From the NCBI RefSeq assembly GCF_000003605.2, contig NW_003137830.1, positions 209,389 to 273,388 on the forward strand: DNA of 64,000 nt, given 5' to 3'. The DNA comes from Saccoglossus kowalevskii. Lineage: Eukaryota > Hemichordata > Enteropneusta > Harrimaniidae. Below are positions 50,135 to 62,566 of this stretch, one piece after another. Position numbers and translations under genes: made by a program. Numbering within the stretch: position 1 is the stretch's first letter; every line of letters starts with the position of its first letter. The notes beneath the pieces were generated by a model that saw only the letters and a list, made by a program, of their open reading frames with translations, was not told where the DNA came from and ran no database searches.

Positions 50135-53100
50135 TTGTTCAAGTTGTAGAAGTTTGTGATTTTTTTTTTATTTCTGTATCTGATATAATACACCATATAT
50201 AGTTAAGCAATTTAAATTTGTTTGTTTTCCGGCATCAGATTTACTTTCAGTTTGTAATGGCTACTTTTTCCTGAGGGTATACTTATATTTAAAACAGTGT
50301 GGCCATACTTAATTTTGATGTATGTTTTAGAAGGGGTTGTTGGCATTATTCGGTTAACGGCTTCTTGCTACACGTATAACGTTTTTAGTGATAAGTATAA
50401 TTTCATTCTTAGATATATAAACATTCTGTTTTCAACACCTTAAAATAATGATTACACAATATAATTCTGATGTAGTTTTATATACAGTTATCAGCCATAT
50501 ATATATTGGAGTTATTTTTTTTCACACAACTGTCTTCTAAGAATTTACCTAAAAACAAATGCAATAGCCGCGTGTTGTGTCATTCCATAGGCATTGACAC
50601 ATATATAATGTAATATAATTAATCATATCACCAAGTGAATTTACACTTCATTTCTGTATTCGTAATCGAAAATTGCAACGGGCTATCTTACCTACTCACA
50701 CATTATTATGAATAATAACCTTGGTATACGTGTTTTGTTTATAACCGTAACTGGGAAATTGCGTACAAAAGGTTAAATATTAGTTGCGTTGCCTTTGATA
50801 TTCTAAATGAAGCAAACATCACACATGTTTGATACCTAACATTTATATATACATATAAATATATATATATATATATAAACATGGGAGCAGTTGGACGCCG
50901 TAATATTTATAAAAAAAAGTGGGATATGTTGCTTAGTAACACTCTATGTCTATCATGCATTTTTTATTGTTAAATACAGCGTAAATGTGAGGTCAATGTT
51001 GTATTATGTGTAGATTCATGCAAATTATGTGCTACATCGCCATCAACCTATGTCCTTCATAACACTGTTAGACAACGTGAAACTATTTGATGATTGAATC
51101 TAATCTAATTGAATTTAATCTAATATTTGAGTTTCATATCAATTATGTCAACTGAATGTGTTTTTAAGATGTACAATTATACTATTAATGCGAATTTATA
51201 CTACTGTATTTTACGCTACAATATAAAAACAACATACAATTTAGCAAATATAATAATGCCTTTTTTATATGTAGTAAATTATATGAATACCGTAAGTATA
51301 GTAAATGGTCTAGAAATATAGAAGTGTGTAATGCTTTGTTGCTGACACAAGTATTGTTAACACCCACATATTTCGAAATAAAAATCTTCGTATACTTCAC
51401 TTGGTCTTAGTATTAAGTACAAATTCACACTAGGGCGGCCTTATCTGTCATCACTCCAATATCATGACTATGCAGTTCTATATGCATGTAAGCTGAAAAA
51501 GTGCTTTTGTTTTCGGTTGATATTCGTTTTAGTGATACTTTCTGTGACGTGATATATAGTAACCGCACATGCACATCTAGAATTTACGATCCACGAGTCG
51601 GGCGACTGTTGCACCTGTCAATAAGCATCGCATGACTTCGCAAGTACCTCTTCACTGCGATATTCAAGATAGACGCAAATAACTTTGAAATCATATACTC
51701 AGACTTACATTAACATTGACTGAATCACGTCATAGATTTTCGCATTGATAGTTAATCTCAATGTGCTACAATGCAATTTGATTCCCTTAACATGGAGTAA
51801 ACGACAGGACATGAACACGTATAACACACATGTCGAACTCTCAACTAGGCCAATCAGTCGGTTATGGCCTTGCTTGTTGATGTATGTAAAATAAGTGACA
51901 ACACCGTTAAGTGTAATCCCTTGTCTTACGACTGTGACCCCCCAGATACAATGTGCATGTGAAGTATCATGATGGCCGAATATTTCCCCCATGGTTAATT
52001 TAAACTATGTGCTGAGACGTTGTTATCTTATTTCATAAACGAGACTGTGCTCGACTACCGAGAACAACCCATTGATTTAACACATATTTAACATTAATCG
52101 TGCACTTAGTTTTGAAAATCGTCCACACATTTCAACTGCAGAGTGTTTTTCTAATGTAGCATGGCGTTCCTATTTTATGTCCCTGCATACAGCAATGAAT
52201 CTGATTAAAATAATATTAATGTTGAACTTTTGTTTTTTGTTGATGTTAGTTTTTATTGATATCTATTATATCTTCTTAACCGTAAACTCAACGAAACGAC
52301 TTACTTACTCAAATGGGATTTATTGATTTTCTAATGAAGAAATCTTCCATACCCTAAAAAAGGCAAGGCTAGTTTCATATTTGATTCATGTTTCATATTT
52401 ATTTATATATTTGTTCATATATTATTTTCTGTCATATAGTCAATGCAATTGTGTAATTCTCATTTAAATATATGACATTTTATTTGTTCGCAGTGGGATT
52501 TAGGTTATGTTCACATTATGTTTGCGAGACATATCATACCAGTTATGGTGTATGCTTATAACAAGTTATGTTGTTATACCGTACATTCCCCCCCCCGCAT
52601 GCGTTTTGGCTACATTATATGCTTCACTATATTTATGTTACGTATTCGTGCTTTCCCATGCATTTAGCATCCTGTACGTCGGCTTCTTCTAATAACAGAC
52701 GTAATATATCAGCTGATGCGTTGCTCGGTAACACGAGTGAATTCGTATAGTGATAGAAGTGTATCCTAGATACATGAGTGTATTCTCTCAACGCGAACTA
52801 TATGACTAACACTACTATGACGTGTAAATTTAATTAATTTCAGCGAATAATATACATAAACTACTGTAACGTATAAAGATCCAGAATACAATAATGTCCG
52901 GTCTAACTTTAATTCGAAAATATATAGTTGTAGTTAAAATAAGATACAAAAGATTCAAAAACTAAAATTTGCTGATTCACTCTATCACATAACCTCGTCT
53001 GAACGAGGAAATTTCTGCAGTGGTTATACAGTCGGATGTAACTTAGGTGAAGTTTTGTTCTTAATATGTCAATTTCACTATCGATTACCCCGCTAGTACT

Positions 53101-55890
53101 ATACGTATAAGATAAGTTAAATCAACGTCGATTTGGCATTGCTGAGTTAATCGCGTAGGTTGTGGTAAGAGAATTATATATAGTATAAACTTGCTTAAAA
53201 CCAACAAGCTATGCATATATACTATTCATCATATTGTAATAATTTACGAAGTGAATATATGGATCATCGTTTTCCAATTTGAAACCAAAAATATTCTCCA
53301 CTTATATACAAATTCACATCGGTTGCCTCAACTGTTTTGAGTAACTGAAATACTCATGTATATTTGATGTATACATGAAACATTTTTTGAAAATGTTTAA
53401 ATCATGTAGTGTTCATGTATACATAATATATTCATTCGAGGCGATTATTTTGGTAAGTGTATCTCCCGGTCTCTACTACATGTAATGATACTTTCTGATA
53501 AAGGTAATGTACCAATGTGACCGCCCAAATACGTGTGCCACACTATATATTTCATGTTTGTATGAATTCGTAAAAGCAGTTATGTTTTTATCAACGTTAG
53601 ATCGACCAGGCGATCGTGCGAGTACAAAACAAGCGCAGACAACGGAGGTGAACATAAGAACGCTGCAAAAATCAAGTTTCGAGAAGGAAATATAAGGTTG
53701 GAATACACTAACTTCATCAAATGAAAGGAAACTAGACAAAAAAGGTTTCAGTTTTTAATGTTTCTTTCCCAGCTAAACAGAACGTTGTTTTCCCTAGTTC
53801 CATTGTATAGTGTTATACTTCATGAAAGTAAAGCATCTCGCACGATGTAGTCCCCGATAAAAAGTTATTTAAAAATTGTGTTTCAACAGAACATTTATAA
53901 ATAGTTCGGTTGACATTGACAATTTATTTTACGTTCTGGGGTACATTTCCTCGATTATAACCAACACGATAATGAAATATAACAGACTTTTTAAAGGGTT
54001 AAATTGTAACCAGGACGTACGTGAGTCGTGCAACACAGTGCGTCATCTCGATACTTAGCGGGACTCACTACCTACTTATTAGCTTTATTTAACTCGATTA
54101 TTAATGATACGTTTTGTCCCGTCGATGCACGGAACTGATAAATTCGTCAATAATACTCATATGCCTGCTCTCAGACTAGTGCTTTTTAAATTTGGGTTAC
54201 AATGCAGCAATGTCATAAGGGCTCTAGCTATTTAATTACAGGTTTAGGGAATGGTATCAATGGATGTAATGTCATTTCCACACCCGAGGTAATTCGTTTG
54301 CATCTAATCTGAAAACTGTCGGTCCCCATACCATATCATGAAGGCAGTACGGCAATCGTATCGAAAGGCGCTTGGTAAAGGTCGACACGTGCTGCCTGGG
54401 TGCGTATTCTCGTGATTTATTTTTATACATTTTTTGCTGTATTTAGTAATAATTTTATTGAGAGATTATACTCTGAAATAACAACGAAAACCCTTTCGCG
54501 CTGCGTACAATTTCCAGATTCAATTAAAGCTATGGCGTGTCGGCGCCCAATGTTTACAAAGGAACGTTTTTGAGTCTTATAAGAAAGTGAAGTTTAGAAA
54601 AGAAAAAAATTAGGTATACAATACAGATGGTCACTCTAGGTTATGGAACCCGATGTTGATGTACATTTTATTTCTGTAGATCCACACTTTTTCTTGAGAG
54701 ATTGTAAACTGCTACAATTGCATTCGTGGAGACTGTATGTGTATGTAAAGCTCACATTACTTTGATACATATACATCGCTTTTTTCACATCGCAACTTGC
54801 ACTACGTGAAATGTATATTAATAATGGGACAACGTTCTCAGCCGCAGCAGGTGGTGCTTTTAATAACGTCTGACCTACTGAGAATTCTGTTGAATCATCA
54901 TCGCAAATTTAACGTATTGAAATTGTGTCTTCAGTGTTTATCATTTATTATATTGAATTATTAACGCGGAAGTGACTAATCTCTTTTGGTTTTGGGGTAT
55001 TTTAACCACATGCGTCCATGCTAGTAGTGACAGACTCAGTCAGGCCTGCTGTATAACTACAATTTTGCGGTTTCAACGTTTTTTCCTGATATAAGCCACT
55101 AATTAAAACCCATTGTCGTGTGTTATAAACTACGCTCCGGCTTCGTACCGTTTTACAAATCTACGCAGTGGTTATATTTTAATTTGTAAACGTACTTCAA
55201 AGCATACAGTTACACACACAAATACTACATACCTGTGAATACATTAGACTTTGTGCAGATTCTCTGTTATTTTCTCGTGGCATCTTTTGCATTAATTGCT
55301 TTTCAGTCATCTTATAGTAGTTTTCATATTTGTTTCAGGGCAAAATCGTGATAACAGTATACTAATTATGGCATTAGATTAGATGCCACTTCATGATGTA
55401 TATATACATATATACCATTCAAAACATTTTAGGAAACACTGGATTATTAGCATCATATATGTGTTTGAAACATGTTCAATAATGTTATGTACCAGCAATA
55501 TTAACCGTATTCAATTGATAACTCAATAACATATGCCCCACAAAATCAATATTATGCTGAGTTTTGCAAATTGTTAATATGAATATTGGTCAATAATTTT
55601 AGCTTTATCTTATTAGGTCAAGAAAATTGCCCGCGGTAAAAAATAGATTACTAATATGACATAAAGGTTGTAGTTATTATAGTAAATACGATACAATCAA
55701 TTGAAAGACAAGTAAGATATGTTCATGGCCCCCATGACCTATAGAATTCAAAGAACGTAGTACACCGCTCTGTCGCCATAAGACATAATGACTAGGTATT
55801 ACATCAACTAACATATTAAGCTGTTGGCATATTCTAAGATTGCCAGCCAATCAGAATACTAAGATCAGATAGTATGGTGATGCGTTATAC
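50135..55890. other. Gene-poor stretch, nothing firm seen
   Basis: AT-rich sequence with a (TA)n run at about 50843-50877 and a C9 run at 52588-52596. A 62-codon ATG frame at 53507-53695 ends in a charged stretch but has no domain or splice support. No RNA gene or transposon could be delimited. Confidence 0.5.
50843..50877. repeat. (TA)n microsatellite
   Basis: Imperfect then perfect TA dinucleotides over about 35 bases. Confidence 0.9.
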
Positions 55891-55900
55891 GTTATGCGTT

Positions 55901-55970
55901 ATATCATATCATATCATATCATATCATATCATATCATATCATATCATATCATATCATATCATATCATATC
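55901..55970. repeat. (ATATC)14 microsatellite
   Basis: Fourteen perfect tandem copies of ATATC. The open frame through it merely translates the repeat. Confidence 0.98.
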
Positions 55971-57167
55971 AATTCGACTCTTACTTATTTTCAAGTCTGT
56001 TAGTTACTATAATTTAAAAAATGGCCATCGTCAATGTTATTTGGCAAATGCGTATATAGTCGTTTGGCAAATTAATAAACCATTACGTGGACCTCGATTT
56101 CAACGCCCCGTGACTGCACACACATGTAAGATCAAAAACAAGGAAGCTTTGGGGGGGGGGGGTAACTAATTTGCCAACACAATTACTAATATATAATGGA
56201 AAGCATGCTGTAAACTAGATTTAATCGTGCATCTATTAATAGGTTATGAAAGCGCATTCCCCCAGAGAAATCCAAGTGATTACGTCTGATCATTGCTATC
56301 ATACATTACAAGAACGCCATTCCACTTCTAGCATCCTCCAACAACACGACAATGTAATGTAAATAACGCGTTTATGATAAATTCACAGTATCCACGTTAC
56401 CTGCTAATAATGTATGAGCATTACTCAAAAACTAAACAGTATATAATGCCTAACTTAGGTAGTTACATTCCGTCAATTGAAAACGTGCATACATATATAA
56501 AATTGAATTGTCTTCGTATACAAATTCCATAAATATCCACATATACATTTCTGTAATGTCTTGCTGCGACAGTCGATATTATAGTGGCCGGAAGTACAGT
56601 TTTAAGCTAAACTTCGCATGTCATAATTTCAACATAAAGCATTATACGACTGTACCGTATCACCATAAAAATCACAGCAGGAGACTTAATGCAGTGACTG
56701 ACTTATATGAGCTACATGTAATTAGAATTGTTCTATCAAAAAAATAGTTCTCATTAACAATAAACACACTTTTCCCATTTGTCATTAAATGATAATGGTA
56801 CGACTGACAAACTACTATAATGCAGATATTCACTTATGATACAAACGAGAAACCACGTGCAAATGAACTTTTAAATTGAAAATGAGAAGAATCATTCTAT
56901 AATGGTTTGAATAGCGTCAACCTGGGCGAGTCTGGTTTGTAAGTCGAACCAGTCATAATGTATGGCATTAATATCTTTAGAACCGTATATACATTTTTCA
57001 AAATTAATATAAATGATGTTTCAACTCAAATCAAGAAAATTATCCTACCACTAAAAAGTGGTATGATATATTGTAAAGTAGGAATAGCATACCATCTTTA
57101 ATCTGTACACAGATCCAATAATACGGCAAATATTAAAATTAGAGACATATTATGAGCACTTAATCAC
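55971..57167. other. Intergenic, no gene seen
   Basis: AT-rich sequence containing a G12 homopolymer at 56151-56162. No coding region is supported. Confidence 0.5.
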
Positions 57168-57238
57168 GTAAGGCGAGATTCGAACTCACGACCGTAGCAA
57201 GTAGCTTAGAGATTTTCTCCACTAAGCCACCAACGGAT
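57168..57238 (-). repeat. tRNA-derived SINE head or tRNA pseudogene
   Basis: On the minus strand the A box TGGCTTAGTGG (57219-57229) matches the consensus TRGCNNAGYGG exactly. The B box AGTTCGAATCT (within 57172-57190) differs from GGTTCGANTCC at two positions. Their spacing is that of a tRNA gene. The D and anticodon stems do not pair as in a functional tRNA, and no CCA-proximal acceptor stem closes, so a tRNA-derived SINE or dead tRNA copy is likelier than a working gene. Confidence 0.55.
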
Positions 57239-57558
57239 AGAGTGTAATACACAGACGAAATCAGATCATAAATTAAAATACTCCAATAATGAGGACACTC
57301 ATTCAATATGTGAATCGCGATGAGTTGCACATGTGACAGAACTCATTTACCAACAAGACATGCTTATTCAGTATTAGGTAGGAAGGTATGTTTTCCACAT
57401 CAGAAATATGAAATTTGTAACCATCTTATTAACATAATTACTATATTTGGCTACAGGCTCATGGTAACATTACAATCTTCAACCATGCACGACTTCGTGA
57501 CTAAAATAGCACAGTGATTACGAACGAGAAGAGGCATTTTTTTTGTCATACTATTAGT

Positions 57559-57934
57559 TAAGGTTATTATGAGGATACCTCAAAGTATGCACGACGACAG
57601 TACAGCTGGAGTATCGACCGACGCTCAGCGGTGGTCGATGCTCGGCGTTCTGTCTGAGTGCATACTTTGAGGTATTCTCGTAATATCCTTATTATTATAC
57701 ATCTTTTCCTTCTAAGGATACATGAGAATGCCGAAATTCATAAGAGTTTGGAACAGAATCAGCGAACTTCAGCGAATCTGGTCAAACCTTGATGGCAGCC
57801 ATGTTTGTTTTTATTATTGGAGGACGCTTACGCACGTAATCATTCCATATTTGGAATTCGCATTTCCTTATATGGTAGGATGAAAATACCCCGTAAAATA
57901 CCGCAAAATTACTTATGGCGTTACGGTGACAGAT
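57559..57934 (-). mobile_element. Palindrome-ended dispersed element, copy B
   Basis: Reverse-oriented partner of 41265-41622. Here the long inverted repeat comes first on the + strand (TTAAGGTTATTATGAGGATACC... against ...GGTATTCTCGTAATATCCTT). An inner stem ATCGACC/GGTCGAT around 57610-57640 is more complete than in copy A. The single-copy end follows, with GGAATTCGCATTTCC and GCGTTACGGTGACAGAT. The palindrome arms differ between copies by scattered substitutions. Flanks outside the limits do not match copy A, which defines the ends. No target-site duplication is obvious. Confidence 0.75.
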
Positions 57935-60900
57935 AGTGATAATAGTTCAATATTATTTAAATTTCCCTACTTGTTCCTAAACATTGAACAGGTCCGTAGC
58001 AAGGGTCGCTTGTAATAACGTGACTGCCTCCATTCTGCTGGTACCATATAGCGTATGCATACTATTTAATGTAGCATCATAAAATATACAAGGCGTTTTA
58101 TTACATACCAGGTATTACATCAAATTGAATGTTGTAGCGAAAAGTGAATGTAAATGACGGAATTGCATCGTTATCAAACATCTCCACTGAGCTAAATACA
58201 ACATATCATATACTATACACCGATGGCTATGAATACAATTACGTGTCTCTTGAATATTTCAGTACAAGCTGTATCATTCTGCGTACTGCTCTATGTTATT
58301 GCTATACGATTTGTCAAAATGTATCACAGACATTTCAAGGCATATATTTGGTATTAGTCTTGGTTAAATTAGTGGTAATATTGTATGAAGAATTCGTCTG
58401 CGTATGGGCATGCGTTGCTTTACATTATATAAATAATCAAAAGAATTCAACATGAATTAAACATGAGCTGAACAACAATTGTAATTAGATGTATGTTCTA
58501 TTTTACAATGTAATTATACATTTGTATTTACCGAAAAAACACGAGATTTTTGACGTTTAGTCGTCACGTGACACTTCACGACTGTATCATATAATTAATA
58601 TTTTGTAGCTTATGTTGTCTATTTATATGCTATAAATTGTCTCTATGGTGATTGTACTAGGGCAGTTTTTTTACAGTGAACTACAACAGACAAATGAATA
58701 ACGAGCTATCAGTAAATGCACCAATGCACCAATATTTAGCCTTATATAAATATATAAGGCTAATTATATGCAATTGTACAATCCATCTTTCACGTAGTTT
58801 GATTAAGTGTAATATTGACCTAATGAGATGGTATTGAACTTAAACAAAGTGTATTCTATTTCACGTAGCTTTATGATATCTAATACTAATTCAATAACAA
58901 AGTATCGAACTAAAAACATATATGAGTATTATAATGTGATTGTCTAATCACCTGATCAGCGATATCTTAACTCGTAAAACCCCTTTGCAAAGTTTACATA
59001 TTCCCGCAGGTATATTAGTCTTGTCAGATATTCGACGTTTTTCACTCAACGTTCAACAATTCGTTTAATAATTGTCTCAAACTCCAATCTGTTTGGCACG
59101 TAAAACAAAATCCAGCAATCGCATAAAAACGATCAATACATATCTACAGTTGCTTCGTTTGTCATTCAAATCAATTGGTCGGAAATAGGCCCTTAACAAT
59201 GACGATGCATGGCGATGGAAGAGGCGTCCGTTTATATCGTTTTGATTTCAGCCGATTGATTGATGACGGAACTCGAAACGAATACCCAAAGGAATCAGCA
59301 TTCAACAATGATTCAGCGCTAGTTAGTACACCATGAATTGAAAAGATTGAGATACTGATATGTTTATGACGTAAATCCTACCTAATTTCGAAGCAGCCAA
59401 TCAACGAATATCAGTATCTGTCGGGCACGAATAAAAGGAAGTAGCCTCATACATTTGCCGATACGGTATCATTATTTATTTTTGATGAAATAAACAGCCG
59501 CAACGTAGAAATTACAGTACATTAGAACCGGCAAATGTTTCTAGCTTGGAATAAAATTGTATTTTTATTATGCAAGCCAAGGGAATTTGTAAACAATGGA
59601 GTGAAATTAGATCGACATGCATGAGTTTAGACTAATTTATTCAATTTCTGATTCGTATTTGCATATGAGAAGACATCCTGGACATATTGGACGTGGATTT
59701 CACACACGTGGGTCATGCGTTAGTCGTACTGCACTTAGATTTGCCCAGTAGTCCTGAATCGCAATGTAATTGTAAATTGAACATTGTGCTGAAGTGTTTG
59801 CAGTGAGCTTCCGATAATGATAACAACTCAATTAAATGCCAAAGTAATCAAACATCAATGAAAATGTGTGTTACGTAACGCTTTGTAACCTTTTCAAAGT
59901 AATCGACAATGACTGGGACTTTGTCGGTGTTCAGATACATGGGTTGACATCATTTTAGTAGCTGGTAAGATGCTAGATTTTTCGCCCCGTAAAAAGCGTC
60001 TTCACTTTGAGAGGTCAGCACTTCGAGTAACAACTAATAGCAATATAATCACACATCTCAGTAATTGTGAAATGAGGTGACATGATACAAACATACAAAC
60101 CGTATAACTTTAATAGCAATAAGTGGAATAAAATATGAGTATTAAATACAATACACAAAACATTGGTTTTCGAACTAGTCATCAGTCGCTATACACAATC
60201 TGCACTCCAACAAAATGATAACCTCCCGATAGTAAACACAATTGTCCGCTAAGCCAAAACTGAAATGTTTGCATACATTATATTACATATTTTATCACAT
60301 ACTAAGTGTAAGAATACATGATAATTGTTTCGTAGAAGGCAGTTAATGGCATGCATTGTCATGGACCTTCACATAACTGCATCCACTAAATTAAAACCTC
60401 CACAATAAGTTACGGCGTATGATTTCCTCAGTATCAGTCCGAGGTGTGGACTTGTGGGTTGGAATGTTGTGAGTTGGTAAGCAAGAATTACGTACACTGT
60501 GTCCAAAAACGTAAATTGAAACGAACCAACAACAAATCTGTATTTATTTTCGGTTTCCAAGATAAGACAGAAAATAAGTTGAGTATACCTAATACGGATA
60601 CAATATCGTAGGGGAGATTAATTCCTACTCACATGCTCGACTTGAAACATTTTCACAGCAGCTAAAGATTTACACTTTACAATCCACAATCAGTGGATAT
60701 ACATCTTATAATCAATATGCTTCCATCGGGATTACACGAATCTAAATCAAATTGAAACCTATAGATGAGTAGGGTACAACTAACCTGTCTCACGACTGTC
60801 TAATTAAATTCATGGCCTATAATCACACCTTTTACGTTATGTTGTTTACTTATAATCAAGCAGCAAGCTCGGCAAATTTCACTTCAAATTTCGATTTTTA

Positions 60901-61474
60901 ATTTATAAATTCTACTTTTGAATTTTTCAAATTACTGGCAATTTCAGTGGAGCATATTTATTTATTGTATGTTGTTAAAGCATGTAATCTCTATTGAAGA
61001 AATGCGATTCCCATATAATACATTGTTTCCTAGGAGACGAATACAAACTTGAGATAAATGTATCACATTTGTGCATATTTGTCTGCGTAACTGATACTAC
61101 ATGTAGGACTACTGCAGTACATGTCGCCATGAAATGTCTAACTTTTCGTAATTTCTCTTGAAAATAGAAGAAGACCCTGATTGTCTTATGTCCTTGAGTC
61201 GTCACATCTCCAGGGATATGAATGAGTTTTACTGTAACTACATGCATGGCAATTGATGTGACCTACTTATATGCACACGTGACGATCGACTATAGAAAGA
61301 ATTAGTTCCATGCACGCCAAAGAATTTTCCGGAATTATTTTGTTATCATCAATATAATATCATTAAAATAGTATTATTTGTTTGTCTATTTCTGCATGGT
61401 GGAACTCGAATAGCTCAGAGTAATCTGAAAGGAACATGACAGTTTGAAGCTACTGTTGCGTCATTCGTTACTGA
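57935..61474. other. Gene-poor stretch, nothing firm seen
   Basis: AT-rich sequence. A 103-codon frame at 58144-58455 begins with GTG and has no domain. CCAATCA near 59398 followed by AATAAAAGG near 59433 looks promoter-like, but no coding frame follows. Confidence 0.5.
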
Positions 61475-61533
61475 GGGGCGGGGGGTAACGTCTACCAATA
61501 TAAATACATATATCAAGCCAGACTGATCACGTG
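61475..61533 (+). promoter_or_regulatory. Promoter-like GC box, TATA box and E-box cluster
   Basis: GGGGCGGGGGG (about 61475-61485) lies 14 bases before TATAAATA (61499-61506), and CACGTG is at 61528-61533. Order and spacing are like a core promoter reading rightward, with a start expected near 61530. The first ATGs downstream open only very short frames, so a spliced or non-coding transcript would be needed. The cluster could be chance. Confidence 0.25.
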
Positions 61534-62434
61534 GGTGTATCCTAGCCATCATTCATCGTGCGAACAGCTGCTCCATGCTATCGATTAAGTTAAAATGAAA
61601 GAAATAATCACACGTATACACTATTTCCTTGTTTACAGATTGAACCTTTAGACTATCACGTTTCCCTCATCAAATATTTCTAATCAACAGTTTGCGTGTG
61701 AGTGATTTATTCACTGTATGTTTTGGTGCATGCATCTTAGTAGAGAATGAAGACATGTACAGCCAAATCATGAATTATTTGTCACATTCGAATTGCAGTA
61801 ATTCAAACCTCTAATTAATTAAATCATAAATACGTACTGGCATCTTGAGTTTTTACATTAACCCCTAAAGACCGGATTAAATTCCAGTAATCACTGAAAA
61901 TGAAATATGTGTTTTATGTATTTGATGTGTATCAAATTGCAAGCACGATGACATGCTCGTATTTATTCACGCTTAATGATCTGTAATTTGTATAACATTA
62001 TTACATCAAATTGTGAATTGTTTATTCAGTGTTCTGACGCGACTATACATCCAACATGCCACTGGAAAGTTCTCCTTAAAGCAAATTCTTTATTCTATTC
62101 AGGGATTCAGGGGAATACCAATCAAGAATATGAGAATATTTCCTTTTTAATACGAAATAACAAATTACATTCATTTAAGAATATTTTCTTGAATTAGTAC
62201 ATGATGATGTATACAATTTCCTTATTGACCTTGAATTGAGAGTTTTTGTGTAATAAATGAAATGAGGTGTATATTACAGAATGAAATACCACAAATTGTA
62301 ACTCTATAACATGTCTTTGTCTGTTACACATTACCGTTGTATTAGAAAAAAATATTTATTTGATCATTGCGAAGTTTGTTTACAGTGATGAAGAAAACTA
62401 AATGCCTGTAGACGTTTCATTTATATATACTTCA

Positions 62435-62566
62435 GGGGGGGGGGGTCTGGTCTAATCTTCCGAATTGTGAATAGGGAATACATTTGTTCTGTTCTAGATC
62501 ATGGCTTTTATTTAAATTGTTGTATATTTTTTACTAGGGGAGGAGATAGGGAGATAGGGGGGGGGG
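62435..62566 (+). repeat. G-run cluster with G-quadruplex-like block
   Basis: G11 at 62435-62445, then GGGG, GGG and G10 runs within 62537-62566. The second block could form a four-stranded fold on the + strand, although one loop of 8 bases slightly exceeds the usual limit. Such G-runs are rare in this AT-rich DNA. Confidence 0.6.

Noticed and set aside
53507-53695. 62-codon ATG frame with a charged C-terminus
   Set aside because: No domain, and only a poor acceptor-like site upstream. Left unannotated.
58144-58455. 103-codon frame rich in Y, L and V
   Set aside because: It starts with GTG, lies in AT-rich DNA and shows no known motif.
59398-59462. CCAATCA plus AATAAAAGG as a promoter
   Set aside because: The TATA match is poor and no coding frame or splice donor follows.
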